Origin: Megaustenia siamemsis
Lineage: Eukaryota; Mollusca; Gastropoda; Stylommatophora; Ariophantidae
Reading direction: 5' to 3'
Assembly: GCA_032433765.1 (NCBI GenBank)
Contig: JAVIAB010000101.1
Location: 66,878,640 to 66,942,639 of the forward strand
Length of the DNA: 64,000 nucleotides
Part shown: piece after piece, positions 43,931 to 56,763 of the stretch
How the letters are laid out: each line of letters begins with the position of its first letter
How positions within the stretch are numbered: position 1 is the stretch's first letter
Notes under the pieces: model-generated
Seen by the model: only the letters and a program-made list of their open reading frames with translations
Databases searched by the model: none
Told to the model about the DNA's origin: nothing
Position numbers and translations under genes: made by a program

Positions 43931-44439
43931 AAAAACCTGTTTGATGACATTTTCGAAGTGAAGAATTTATGTCGGCCCTCTGTACCAGGACAAGCAAGTC
44001 ATTAGAAGTTGGGATAATAAAACAAACCTAACTAACCTGCTCAGATCAGTTGTTTTGTGTTATAGAAAAACACTTGCAGCTCAGCTTGGTTTAGGTTATT
44101 TACAGCTGGTCAGCATACCTGCAGAGCTGTTTAAAATCTGCCATCTGTCGTCGAGTGTAGACGGATCTAGAGTTTCCATTGCATTTATCCCAATATACAC
44201 TTATGAGAGGATAAAGTAGATCAATGGGCAGTGAATATACGAAATTAACTGCAATGCCTTACTATTGGTGGTGTATGGTGAAGTAGTTACCACATGAATA
44301 TCTGATGATTAAGTCCCCTTCCATAAATATTTTAAAAAAAAATTAATTGTAACATGCTATAAAAGGGTTATTCATTAAGAAAATATTTAACAGTCCAGTG
44401 CACCATATCTAACAGTCGCCCATACACTTCGTGATGACG

Positions 44440-44570
44440 ATGCAAATAATATTGAATCCAGCAGAGGGAGTAGGACCAGACCTTAGAGATGGATACCACA
44501 TGCCACCACTTAGAGCATTTATGGATGACACTACGGCCGTAGCGTCAGAAGAGAGCCACGAGAAGCCCAG
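44440..44570 (+). pseudogene. Reverse transcriptase palm fragment with an FMDD box
   Basis: The plus strand reads DGYHMPPLRAFMDDTTA. MPPLRAFMDD resembles the catalytic box of a group of invertebrate reverse transcriptases that have RAFMDD in place of YADD. Only about 40 residues are recognisable. Confidence 0.45.
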
Positions 44571-44717
44571 AGAATAGGAGAGATAGCAACATTAAATGGC
44601 AGTGATATAATCTTCACAACAACAAATTACAGTGCTATCATCACAGCAACAATAAATGGTAGTGGTATAATCTTCACAAAAATAAATGGCAGTGATATAA
44701 TCTTCAGTACAATAAAT

Positions 44718-45085
44718 CATCATCATCATCGAGTGCCATCTCCGCAGCGAAGGTTGGCTACCATGGAGCGCCATTCTGCTCTGTCTCTTTGCTTTGATGG
44801 AGTGGCTGACTAGGCTGATTTGTCAATCTTTTTCTGTTACTCGTCCATGTTAGTCTTGGTCTGCCTCTGCCTCCTTTACCTTGTATTTTCCCCTCCAGGA
44901 TTACTTTTAGTAGGCTGTTGTGTCTTTTAACATGGCCTAAAAATCGCATTTGTCTTGTTTGAATTGTTTTTAGTAGTTCTCTTTTCGTTTGTACTTGTTT
45001 TAAGACTTCATTGTTTGTTTTCTTTTACTTCCATCCAACTCTACCTATTCTTCTGTATATCCACATTTCAAAGGCTTCAATTCCA
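44718..45085 (-). pseudogene. LINE-A C-terminus with (GAT)n tail
   Basis: Minus strand: the frame at 44758-44949 has MRFLGHVKRHNSLLKVILEG and GRGRPRLTWTSN. The tail CATCATCATCATCGAGTGCC is at 44718. The upstream MWIYRRIGRVGWK-like segment follows to about 45085 in another frame, where the copy is truncated at a new sequence (CAAGACCTATGCTCC). Confidence 0.8.
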
Positions 45086-45139
45086 AGACCTATGCTCCAC
45101 TGGAAGCTAAAAAAGGTAAAATAGGAGGAACGATACAAT

Positions 45140-45566
<427 letters not shown>

Positions 45567-46030
45567 CTGGAAGTCTATGTGTCATATGTCGGTATGTCAT
45601 ATATCTGTGTGTCTGTCTGTCCATCTATAAATATGCACTGAAAGCATACATGTTCAATATGAAACAACACTTGCACTAGTATTTATCCATTCATTTCTAT
45701 TTAGAGGTGTCTTCACCTTCATCTCCTGTATCGTCATCTGTACTATCGTTCTTCTGCCTGATATTAACTTCACTGCAGTCTTGTCATACTATCTCAGCGT
45801 GTTCACTATTTGTTATGTACTGGACTTGATTAATGTTGAAGGAGATTGGTCTAGAATTTTTGTGAAAAGACATAGAAAGTATATTTTAGTGCAGAGTAAA
45901 CATAATCTATAGACTGATTTATCTGAAATATTAAACAATATATCAATATATTTAGCTCTCAACAATCTTCTTTTTTTTTCTTTTTCCTTTCTTGTTCATT
46001 TTACTCATCTACCTTGAAAATCCCGTTGGA
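45567..46030. other. Unannotated
   Basis: No supported gene. Confidence 0.4.

Positions 46031-46031
<1 letters not shown>

Positions 46032-46088
<57 letters not shown>
46032..46088. repeat. (AT)n microsatellite
   Basis: About 28 AT dinucleotides, perfect. Confidence 0.95.
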
Positions 46089-46091
<3 letters not shown>

Positions 46092-46149
46092 TTTTGTAGA
46101 CTTTACAGACGGTTAGTAGCAAGCAATCATGATATGTCAGTAGTTTGGT

Positions 46150-46575
46150 AAAATAGTTATTGTTATTGGTTATGGAAGGCCTCGGTACCACAGCAAACGA
46201 ATTAAAATCCATAACTGCTTAACCGCCCGTGCCAGTGGAATCATCCGAATTACTAACTCATCTCCCAAACAAAGAAAGGTAACTGTAGTCCCCATCGTAG
46301 CAGTCTCAGCACACGCCAAAAGATATAAGGCGAAACCGCGCGGAAAGTGAACACAGCCAACTGTTCCCTGTCATACAATATCATTATTCATCGTAAACGA
46401 GCGGGATATCGAAGCAGGATCAAAACGGATGAGACACACAGCTCACGGTGTGCACATAGCACTTAACTCAGTAGCTCCTGAAACAAACCGGACTTGGAAT
46501 ATGAGGAAACTGCAACAAGGAACACTTTTCAGACATAGCCTTCAATGGTTCCTGCCGCCTATCCACCATATACCA
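46150..46575 (+). repeat. Dispersed repeat R, copy 4 (longest)
   Basis: Plus strand, collinear with copy 1 over about 400 bp (GGTTATGGAAGGCC, ACCGCCCGTGCCAGTGGAAT, CCCATCGTAGCAGTCTCAGC, GAACACAGCCAACTGTTCCC, CAGCTCACGGTGTGCA, TGCAACAAGGAACACTTTTC). Right edge near 46575. Confidence 0.62.
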
Positions 46576-46582
46576 TGGGAGT

Positions 46583-46990
46583 TCACGTCCTCCCGAAACT
46601 GATGATCGTCGTAGCACTTGATGATGTTAGGCCATCATTGATGACTCCAATTCCAAACATATAGACACACAGTGGTGGTAAGTTATCATTTCCAATCCAA
46701 CAGAAGCCACATGACCTGTAGTTAGTAAAACCACAGAGAGAATATGATTTTGTGACCTTCACTGATTCACTCTTAGATATGAATGTGTAGTTTACACAAG
46801 AGGAGAAGTTTTCAACTACAGTGATCCCATTTAAGGCAATTCTGGGATAGCAAGGCAAGTCTCTTTTATAGCAACAGAACTTGATGCTCTCCGCTCCCTT
46901 CTTGCAGCTGCCGCCACACGATTCTGATGTCTCATTAACTTGGACATCATTCAAGAACAATGTCATATTAACATTCCATTGGTAAAATAG
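46583..46990 (-). CDS. Cysteine-rich open frame of unknown function, possible exon
   Basis: A minus-strand frame open from upstream of its ATG (46966) to a stop at 46583, 127 residues from the ATG. It has 10 or more cysteines in the spacing SCGGSCKK, FCCYKRDLPCYP, SSCVNYT, LCGFTNYRSCGFCWIG, LCVYM, and three potential N-glycosylation sites (NET, NFS, NYT), which looks like an extracellular domain. The frame is also open before the ATG, so it could be an internal exon. No family recognised, no splice sites confirmed, and the adjacent frame at 46963-47196 is unexplained. Confidence 0.3.
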   Translation of the reverse strand, partial: LFYQWNVNMTLFLNDVQVNETSESCGGSCKKGAESIKFCCYKRDLPCYPRIALNGITVVENFSSCVNYTFISKSESVKVTKSYSLCGFTNYRSCGFCWIGNDNLPPLCVYMFGIGVINDGLTSSSATTIISFGRT

Positions 46991-47284
46991 TATTGCCTTA
47001 CGCTGGATACTATTTTTCCTTGAATAGCTTCTCTCGTGACTGTCCTGTCAATATTGGATAGATAGATAGATTCGACCCTAGAATGGCCGCGGTGCCTGGC
47101 CTCGTCTCCTTTCTCCTGCGCCGTTTGTCTTCGGAATTTTATATTAACCCAGCCTTGAATGATGCTGTTCCGTGTTTTAAAATTTTTATTATCCATGTGC
47201 TACGATTTGCAGCTAGATCTTCCTAATTTCCTTCAGTGATAGTGAATTCACTTAAGGAAGCCATGCAAACATTCTTGTATCTCA

Positions 47285-47490
47285 GGACTGGTATACGTTG
47301 TTGTAAAGGTCTTCAATAAACACTTTCAGAGCAGTCCGGTTTGATGTTATTATCTTAAAATAGCACCATGTCTTCCTATCTTCCTCATTTACCATTCTGC
47401 CTTCTCTGGCATTTCCGCAAAAATAGCATTTCGTGTAATAATCTCAGTCGGCTTCCGCATTGCACTTTTTTTCCCCTTTGTTCAACGCCC
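47285..47490 (-). repeat. Second copy of the 6960-7275 repeat, diverged
   Basis: Shares GGTCTTCAATAAACACT, GTCCGGTTTGATG, CACCATGTCTTCC and TAATAATCTCAGTCGGCTTC with the first copy, in the same order and orientation. Probably a decayed LINE ORF2 end. Confidence 0.45.
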
Positions 47491-47789
47491 GTGTCGCTAC
47501 TTTTTGTTCACTAATATTTATCTAATACTTTTTCATAGTTCTTTGAGCTACCTTTTGGCTGAATAGTCATTAGTTGCATCTAGGATATACTAGATAGAGT
47601 ACAGCAACGTTGTTTGTTACTATCTTATAGGGCCTCTGCTGTCCATACACATCGAATCTAAACATATCACAATATTTCTTTGTGCCTATGTTTGTGTGTG
47701 TGTGCATATTGTTATGGTAAAATACACATTATCCTACAACACACATCGGACATAAGAGCTAAAAATCAATTGGGAGTGTTTCCACAAAT

Positions 47790-48175
47790 AAAACATCTTG
47801 TAAGCAAAGTTGTGTGCTGTCAACAAATTTATTTAACATGTATGGTGAAATTATTTTAAGGTCAATAAGGGGCATGTCTGGAATAACAATTGGAGGTCTT
47901 ACAAAAAATAATCTAAGGTATGCTGATGATACAGTCCAAAAAAAAAAAAAAGACTTACATAGACTTACAGGTAGCAACAAAGAAAAAAACACAACTACAA
48001 TGCCCAGTAAAGACAAGTGGAACAATATTACAATAGATAAATGAATTTACATATCTGGGAACAATGTTAAGCTGAGATCTTATATGTACAACAGAGGTGA
48101 GATGCAGAATGGCTCAGGCAAAAGCAGCTTTCCAAAAAATGAAAAAGATACTGTGCAATCTATTTTTAACAATAC
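47790..48175 (+). pseudogene. LINE-B RT fragment with YADD box
   Basis: The plus-strand frame 47814-48044 has STNLFNMYGEIILRSIRGM, GITIGGL and NNLRYADDTV, with the catalytic YADD intact, then an A-run that shifts the frame. FTYLGTML-like and MAQAKAAFQKMKKILCN segments follow and end at about 48175. The internal section between YADD and the YLGT segment is shortened. Confidence 0.75.
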
Positions 48176-48711
48176 AAACAAGGAAACAGTGTTCTTATAT
48201 ATGACACCAGACGCTATGTCACCAAAAAAAGGGCGAGAAAAGAAGACGCTTAAACCCCTGACTGAGAGAAACACGACAATTATCACAGAGAACCAGAGTG
48301 AGCAGTGTCGGGTAACGTCGATATGACTTTTGCCCGCAACCCAGAAGGGCCGAGTGTCCAAGGGGACTTCAGATGGAGCAAACGGCAGAAGTGAAGTATC
48401 TGTTTTATTCCCTGTTTTTTTGGCACACCATTCTAGTAGCATCTGGTGCATTTTTGTTGCGTCATTCTGGTACCGCCGGTTGCCTCCGAGGTGCCCCCGC
48501 TGTCATCGTGGTACCGAGGGCCCCGAAATTTGTTTGAAGAGCATTCTTCCATCAAAACATTTTTTCAATACAACATTCTAATGGAATTATTTTATTCAAA
48601 TATATTTCATAAGATACAACATTATTTTTCGTGTAACTATTGTAAATAATAGACAACTTTAATGCATAAGAAACAAAGTAGTCTATATATGAATATTAAT
48701 ACACGATAGTA
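48176..48711. other. Unannotated
   Basis: No supported gene. GC-richer at 48440-48530 (GGTACCGCCGG, GAGGTGCCCCCGC). Confidence 0.4.
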
Positions 48712-50640
48712 TTAAATGGATAAAGGGGAGGTGGTTACGGTATCAGAATGGACCTGTCGCTTGATGTAGAGAACGGAAAGCGAGTTCCGGTATTGCGTGT
48801 ATGTGCATACCGATCCCTCGCGTGTCTTAAACCCTATATTTTTACAACCCCCGGCTTGATTTTTGGTTAGGACCTCTGTGAAGGTATCCTTATCTAACTT
48901 GTTGTGGTGTTTATTAAGACCATTGGTGCTAACTTTTGTGCAATCCACAAAGCAGTAATAGGTCTTGCTACAGAAGGATATCATCACATCGTCCGAATAT
49001 TCCAACTTAAACAGACCAGGAGTCCGTTTGGTTTACACTTTAATACCCTTACATCTTATATGGTCTATCTTGCTAGCATGCTCATCACAAGACTCGGCGG
49101 GAAAGTATTTTTACGCCAAGTATAAACTATCCGTATCTGTTTCGCATAACTGAAAGTCGGACCTAACTACAAACATAACTAAGAACTCGAAATACAATTC
49201 TAACATACGAACTTTCGTACATTTATAGACGAAGAAACTTTTGTAAAGTTCAGTAACAGAAACAGTTTTCTTTTGCTCAATCTCAATTTCAAAATGATCC
49301 TCCTCTGTATAATTCATCATTTAAAACCGGGAATTAATTATCATTTTTGATATCTAACCCACCACCCCTTCCCAAACGTACGAGATATCGCTATGATTGG
49401 CCTTATTGGTTAGTCTTCCCGAGGGCCAAGTTTCCCAGGAGCTTCACCATATCCTTGACTATAGAATGATTTCCGTCTAAATCCCCGACCCGTGTGGAGT
49501 CAGAAACCATATCTCCAAACATTTTAAACAACTAGACGGTTGATATTCTATCATTTGATACATTTGTGTTAATTCTGTCTGGACCATGATCTAAATACCA
49601 CTTTAACAGTGTGTGGCCAAGAAATTGTTATCCCCGACATAACTACCGATTAGGGTGCGGCGAGGGGTCGACAACCAGTTATGTTTGAAGGCATAATCCC
49701 CATAAACGCCCCAATATCGTCACGTGTGACATCAATATTTTTTTTTAAATTGGAGTCATCTCGCTAAAATGGACCTTTAAGTGTTCGGGGGCGTGTAAAT
49801 CACATTCCACTAAACCTCGCCCTGAAGGGATAAATGAAAGACTCTGTAGTATTTATCCATTCAGCGCTGATCGAGTCCCATACACTTCACCCTTATATGT
49901 CCCTACAGTCATTGCAAGTTTTTTCGTGCCTATCCAAACGCCAAAACTTTCTCCACAATTTTCCACAAGAAAAGCTTTTACTAGCCCTAGAAATACCGTT
50001 TATATAAAAGAAGTGGCTTTTGTAAAGTAAACGATGGAGAGTTTCAATATAAATCACGGCGCTTCTCAGAACGATACGCAGGGCTTGTTCAGAATCAAAC
50101 TCAAAAATATCGATATTTGTTGACAAACAATTTTCTAAGAGAGACATTTCGGCAAGAGTTACACCGTGAAAGTTACTTAACATTAGAGACGGGTTAAGTT
50201 ATTTGAAAATAAGTCTTGAAGCCTTCTTAACGTTATTATTTGAAGCTCCTCGATGGATGGCTAGACAACGGTATAAATAGAGATTATCATAGTAGACTTT
50301 AGAATGAGAATCGGTTTGAAGGATATAAATACCGTGGTTAGATGCAAGGAATGGTGGAACATCAAGCACCCTATGTATAATCTTGAAATTTATAAATATA
50401 AACACTCGTACTGACTAATGATTTTAGGGTATATTTGGTTGTCTCCCTATTTTTGTCTGCATACCCTAATATATCACTTTGATTTAATCTATCTACAAAT
50501 GTTTCAAAATCATTTCTGTTGTTAACTAACAAGGGTTTGTCTAACACTGCCGCGTTATTTGAGCTGTCGTGAAAATATCGCAGCCCCTGTGTCTACCTAT
50601 GTCTTACAATTAGATGATGACTATAATTCACCTTGAAACA
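48712..50640 (-). pseudogene. Broken family B DNA polymerase, Polinton/adintovirus-like
   Basis: Minus-strand remains of a large protein-primed family B DNA polymerase like those of Maverick/Polinton elements and related animal adintoviruses. In order: an N-terminal region (50405-50199) with YYDNLYLYRCLAIHRG; a segment (50183-49893) with NFHGVTLAEM and a zinc-finger-like region ending LDRHEKTC; a section in several frames (49890-49500); polymerase motif B around KLLGN (about 49410-49446); motif C with DTDS (49126-49137) in 49320-49111; and a C-terminal domain with CSKTYYCF (49005-48712) ending at a natural stop. Between them lie several frameshifts and stops, so no polymerase can be made. Motif A was not located. 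No Polinton integrase, protease, ATPase or capsid gene was found nearby. A LINE-B copy lies about 180 bp beyond the 5' end. Confidence 0.82.
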
Positions 50641-50821
50641 CTTTTGCTGGGCTATAAAACAAAATTGGGTTTACAAGGATTTTCCAATCTATAGGAGTAT
50701 CGGGCTGATGGAATATTGTATACGTGTCCATGTATTTGTTCCTAAGTTCGTGTGTTCTAATAGCTATCCAGTTGTCCTATATAACTTCCTAATATCTTGG
50801 GGTAACTTATTTAAAGAGTCT

Positions 50822-51243
50822 CATCATCATCATCAAGTACCGGGCCTACTGGCGTAGGTGATCATGTCTCTCCACAACTTTCGATCTCGGCAGCTATTTA
50901 TCATTTCTGTTGTTGCCATCTGCCAAGCCATTCTCTTAAGTTGTCTGTTTTTTTTTCTCTTGGCTTCCCTTTATCTCTTCGTCCCTCAATTTGTCCAGTT
51001 GTTACAATATATTCCAGTTGTTCTCTTCTCATTACATGGCCAAAAAATGATGATTGTCTCTTCCAAATATTGGAAATTAGCTCTCTTTTTGCTTTGACCT
51101 CTCTCAGAACAACTTCATTACTCTTCTTAGCTGTCCATGGTACTCTCAACATTCTTCTGTAAAACCACATTTCTACAGACTCCAATGATTTTCTTGTCTG
51201 TTGTCCTATTGTCCATGATTCACAGCCATATGTTAAGGCTGGC
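50822..51243 (-). pseudogene. LINE-B C-terminal fragment with (GAT)n tail
   Basis: The minus-strand frame 50901-51185 reads ESVEMWFYRRMLRVPWTAKK, NIWKRQSSFFGHVMRREQLE and YIVTTGQIEGRRDKGKPR, the least broken family B C-terminus here. CATCATCATCATCAAGTACC at 50822 is its 3' tail. 5'-truncated at about 51243. Confidence 0.82.
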
Positions 51244-51640
51244 GCGATTCATGATAGTACAAAGAAATTACGGCGGTGGTTTTCTGTCGCCTTTCGTCGG
51301 TTTGTTTACGGTTGGCTCCGCTAGCCTTTGACTAAAAAGTCTCACCCACAAAGCAGTGGGTTTGTTTTACTTCGGGGTACCCTCCCTTAGCCTTTTACTC
51401 TCCCGAGCGTATCTGCAAGGCAGCCACAGGTTGTACTGTTTACTGCATACAGTAGCAGGTAAAATTACCTGACCTGACCAACTCAATATAGTCAATGTAG
51501 TATATTAGTTATAATCATAACAAATGTTGCTACATGCATGAATAATGATGTAACAAGGAAAGTACATTCCACTCATTGTTGACACTGACATTTATTGGAG
51601 TGGTTCACAATTGGGACACTGAACAAAAATATGAGGGGAC
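51244..51640. other. Unannotated
   Basis: GC-moderate stretch with no recognised element. Confidence 0.4.
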
Positions 51641-51644
51641 CTTG

Positions 51645-51955
51645 GCAGCCTAGTTGGGAAAACGGCCCAACTGGGCTACCGACGTTCAGACAACCCATGT
51701 TTGTTCCCGCTGTGTGAATTGAACTTGTAGTTGGAAAAAAAAATACCCCCGCGATTGACCCAGCCACTGGCAGAAATGGGTACAAGGGTAGCACTTTTAG
51801 AAGGTGAGGAATGTTGCCAAACATCATGAGTTTCAATGCTTGAAGTAAAACTATCTAGAAGTCTCTGAACACTTTTGGACAGACAGCCAAGCACATATGG
51901 ACGAAAACTCGCATGCTAAGATGGCGATTCAAGTCTCATACTTTAAAATTTATCT
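51645..51955 (+). mobile_element. SINE S2, copy 3
   Basis: Plus strand, diverged. Contains CAACTGGGCTACCGACGTTC, GCAGAAATGGGTAC, GAAGTCTCTGAACACTTTTG and CAAGTCTCATACTTTA in the same order as copy 2. The box A end is degraded. Confidence 0.75.
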
Positions 51956-54000
51956 TAAACAAATATGAATATTCTAGAATAATTAATCTTTATGCTAATG
52001 ATATTTTAGTCAAATAATGTTTATGAAATTAAATATTTCTAAATGTTACCCTATATGATGTAAAATAACCATAGTTTTACTTCAAATCTTCAAAAAAATG
52101 TAACTTCTTATATCATTGTTAATGTACTACAGCAGAATTATTCTCAAGTCATGATTCAGAAGTGAGACAATTTTCCAAGACTACTAAGATATAATCCAAT
52201 AAGTAGCTGTGAATGTTGCTGTGTATTTCACAATTGTTTCTGACTCGTCCACCTGGCCGCCAACCCACCCATCCACCTCTTTTCCTCCTACAGGTGTTTC
52301 CCACATGGAAGCATGTCACACTTGGTGCTTTGTATGTCACAATGGTTTCTGTTCTATTACTTTGTTTTCGTTAGTTTGCCAATTGACTTTTTTTTTGGCT
52401 GCAGTCACATAAGAAATGGTTTTTGTGTTATTTTATTATAATAGTAACATCACATCTTCTGAAATTGCTAGTAAACCTTGCAGTTTTTGACAATTCTCTT
52501 TAACTGGTACAATCGTTTTAGATTCACGCTACAGTAATGACAACACAGCTGTCCTCTTTTTATGACCCATCTGAGAATACATTGGTACATAGCTTGGCAC
52601 GTTTTCATTACTAAATTTAGACCATGCTATTTTTGTTGGAAAAGTTGGCTGGGAAATGTTGTTCCTTTATAAACATGAATTGTGCAATTAATTAAAAAAA
52701 ATGTATATACTTTTTTAAAGTAAATTGTATTCAAATTGAAGTAATGCACATAGTCAATTTTTTTTTAACTAGATACTTTCATGTTACAATAAATAATTGT
52801 TCACTGGAACATCTTCATTCCAGTGTTCTTTAACAAAGTGGGCAGGGAACCGCTAGTTTATGGCAAGTCACGATATTTCTGTCCCTCTACATAACAAATC
52901 AATCTTTGGCACAGTAGATTGTTTCAACAATTGTTGTCCCGGACAGGATCCATTTTATTCGACTTATCTGACTTTCAACTGCCAAGGGTTATTTAACATG
53001 TTCAGAGTTCACTGTTCTTCATTCACACACATGTTCACTGTTATTCATTGTTATCCAAGGGCTATCCTTTGGATCTCATAATCCAGAGACCTAGGGAGGA
53101 TGAAGCCATGAAGAAAAAGATGAACATGAAGGGAAACGATTCCACTGTCTGGTTCAAAATTTGTAACTATAAAATGTCAGGCAATGCAGATGTCTTAGAA
53201 AACTAGTTAGATTAATTGATTTGGCCACAACATCATTTGTGATATCAAACAGGTTAATATGTTGGTCTCAATGGCACCAGTTTTGAGGATCTTGTTTAAA
53301 GAATAGTAGAGAGATGCTAAATTCTCAACTGCAAAAACAGTTGAGTATATTACTCTAGTTAACCTTTTCCATATGCTTCGACGCATTGTGCGCCATGCCG
53401 ATTTCGGTCACTTACATTATGCCGCATTGTGCATCACTCTTAATTTAATTAGTGTGAACCATCATCAAATCATATTCTTTTTAAAGATCTTGTATCATCG
53501 TGGTAATCGTGACATCTAATATCTTGTTCCATTATCTAAAAATTCATATATAACATGTTATATGTTAGAAAATATAAATATGCAGATTGATTCTTAAGAT
53601 GAGGAAAGACAAAAAAATATATATTTAAAAAAAACAGTATGGTTAAAGCTTTATGTAATAAGTAAACGACGCAAATTAGAACCACGTTTCGGCTCAAAAG
53701 GTCTTCAGCTGGAACAAACATACAACACACACAGATATGTATTTAAAGTAAAACAATAATAAATAAAATGAAATAATTTCAAACTAAAATGAAAAAGAAA
53801 ATCACAAATAATAATAACATGTCTTCCCTCTATACTGCGCTGTGGTGAGAAGAAAAATGAATATTAGTTAGTTTGTTTTGTCAGTTGTTATTTCCTTAAA
53901 TCTGTAATTTTCATACGGTCATACCACAGTGCAGACTGTGACTCAATCACTAGTCTGCTGCAAAATCAAGCTACTACCCAGGAGATTGCACTAAGCCAAG
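51956..54000. other. Unannotated, AT-rich
   Basis: No open frame longer than about 75 residues with a recognisable motif, and no tandem array. Confidence 0.45.
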
Positions 54001-56200
54001 CAGGTAAAGAAGCGACCACACACAAACACTCGCAAACTAACATATTCTGGATTGGTCAAGCAGTTCAACAAGACCCTAAAAGAGTCACTAAACACTCATG
54101 AACACGGCAATAGCAATGAGGAAAAATTTGAACATCTCTGCAACGTCATCTACAACAACAGCGGTTAGCATCTTTGGAAAACTGACATTTAAGTCTCACG
54201 ATTGGTTTGAAGCCAACTCCCATGTTATGACATCTGTAATCAAAGTTAAATGCGCCACCTTCTTTGATCACAAGCGAGCACCTAATGCAAATACTCTACA
54301 GGCTATTAAAATGGCCAGAAACAAAGTCCAGCAAACAGCTCGACGCTGTGCTAATGAATACTAGATCCAGCTTAGCGACAGCATCCAGACTGTATCTCAC
54401 ACAGGGAACCTATAAGTAATGTATGATGGCATAAAGAAAGCCCTTGGGCCAACAAAACTATACTATTACCCCACTAGAGACATCCACTGGGGAGAAAATT
54501 ACAGATAGAGGCAAAGAGATGGAAAGATGGGTGGAACATTATTCATCACTTTATTCTAGAGAAAACAATGTTACGTCAGACGCCCATGACGCAATCCAAT
54601 GTCTCACCCCTATGGAAGAGTTGAACATTGAACCAACTGTAGAAGAACTTAGCAAGGCCATAGATAGCTTGGCCACAGGCAAGGCTCCAGGACAAGATGG
54701 GATCCCTCCCGATCTGATCAAATTCTGCAAAAGTACTTTGTTACATCCCTGCTTGAAGTGCTACATCAATGCTGGAAAGAGAAAGCCATTCCTCAAGATA
54801 TGAGAGACACCGTGATTGTAACTCTCTACAAAAATAAAGGAGATAGAAGCGACTGCAACAACTACAGAGGCATCTCCTTACTCAGCATAGTCGGCAAGAC
54901 CTTCGCCAGAGTCATCTTAGGAAGGCTACAAAACCTTCAGTACACGTATATCCTTAACCGCAATTGGCTTTAGATCTGAAAGATCGACTGCAGACATGAT
55001 TTTCTCTTGACGTCTGCTTCAAGAAATATCTAGAGAGCAGAAAAAGCATCTCTTCATCGCCTTTATCGACCTTACAAAGGCATTTGATCTTGTCAGCAGG
55101 AACGTTCTTTTCAAAATACTTTCTACAATAGATTTTTCACAAACTCTGCTGACGCTAGTCAAACCATTCCATGTGGTAATGAAGGGCACCATTCAATACA
55201 ACAGCAGCACATCATAATCCTTCAACATACACAGCGGTGTCAAGCAGGGATGCATTCTTGCTCCAAACCTATCTGGCATCGTCTTCGCTGTTCTATTAAA
55301 ACAAGTATTCTCAAATGCGAACGAAGAAATCTATCTTCATACTAGATCTGATGGTCGGTTGTTCAATCTCGCAATACTAATGGCAAAGTCGAAAATCAGA
55401 CACATCACTATCTGAAACCTGTTATTTACTGACGACGCAATACTTGTCATGCAAAGCTAGAAAGAACTCCAGAGCATGTTACATCACTTTTTGATGTAGA
55501 TGTCTTTTTCCGCAGAGACTTCGGTCTAACAATAAGTTTGCAGAAAACTAATATACTTGCTCAGGACGTCGAAGCAAAACCTGCAATCTCTATCGACAAC
55601 TACAAACTTGATGTCGTGCAGAAGTTTAGCTACCAGGGGTCCATCATCAAAGACAAACTATCTTTAGATACAGAAATTGACACCCGCATTGGTAAGGGGT
55701 GTCACCTTCGCCCGTCTTTCTAGGCATGTCTGACAAAACAAGAAACTGACAAATAAAACAAAGTTTGCAGTTTACAATGCCTGCATATTTAGTGTCCTAC
55801 AGTATGGCAATAAATCTTGAACAACTTATGCAAAGCAGGAGAGAAGGCTAAATGCATTCCATATGCGATGTTTGCACCATATTGGCTTGGCCACGTACAC
55901 CGTATGAAAGATGGCCGCATACCAAAAGATATACTCAAACGGACAAATGGCAGATGGCAAAAGGACTAGGGCTGCCCACAACTTCAACTTGTAGATGTGT
56001 GTAAGCGTGACATGAAGACTCTGAATATAAACCCTGCAGCCTGGGAAGAAATAGCTGCAGACCGCAATCTCTGGAAACAAAATCCAAAGCTCCAACTCAA
56101 AAAAGAAGCAGAAAGATTCACAGAAAAAAATAGAATACATTGCAAAAGAAAAAAATAACATCTCTAGGGGTGGTGGAAAATTCATCGTCAACTATGAATG
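54000..56200 (+). pseudogene. LINE-C (RTE/BovB-like) ORF2, RT to 3' end, degraded
   Basis: The most complete retroelement body in the window. 54098-54364 is the linker after the endonuclease. 54444-54803 has EMERWVEHYSSLYSRENN, LSKAIDSLATGKAPGQDGIP and PPDLIKF (RT N-terminal motifs). 54758-54973 has VIVTLYKNKGDRSDCNNYRG and ISLLSIVGKTFARV. A later frame has an AFIDLTKAFD-type motif A (about 55060-55090) and a degraded catalytic box near 55425. 55538-55723 has KFSYQGSIIKDKLSLDTEID. The end near 55890-56160 matches the 8159-8590 C-terminus. Many frameshifts and stops. No endonuclease core seen upstream of 54000. Confidence 0.83.
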
Positions 56201-56559
56201 ATGGAGGCTATTACTGCTACTACTTTATATTTGTCATCAATCTCCATTTTTTGTGAATTCTTTGAGAATAAAACGTTAATCCCTTATCGATCTGCTGAGT
56301 CAGTCGTAAGTTAAGGGCTTAACTTTAAAACACGCATTGGGGGGTTAACCCAGCAATGTTTCCCCCACGTGCTAGATCATTAGGTCTCATATGTGATCCC
56401 TTGCGGTTTAATTATACATTTTTAGATGGTTACGTTTAAAAAGTACTTATCTGATTTTATCCTCCTCCTTGAATATAACAATTTACACAACTTTTTTTAA
56501 AAATATAAAGAAATTTATAATATAATAAATTTATAATATAATAAATTTATAAACAAATA

Positions 56560-56665
56560 AAAATAGGAGAAATACCTTTACTAGACGTACAATCTTATAT
56601 ATATCTGGGCAATAATATAAATAAAGAGGGAGGAACAGGAAATGATACCAACCTAGACTTTGTTG
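56560..56665 (+). pseudogene. LINE-D fragment
   Basis: Nearly identical to 58740-58835 (AAAATAGGAGAAATACCT, CTAGACGTACAATCTTA, AAGAGGGAGGAACAG), encoding the EIPLLDVQSYIYLG.NI segment. Flanked by unrelated sequence. Confidence 0.8.
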
Positions 56666-56727
56666 CATAAGACGCTTTTCATTGTTTGAAATGACATGCT
56701 ATTTGGCCTGAGCTATTCTGCTATATA

Positions 56728-56763
<36 letters not shown>

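Noticed and set aside
53536..53730. Small minus-strand gene (64-residue frame)
   Set aside because: AT-rich, no motif, and no neighbouring exon.
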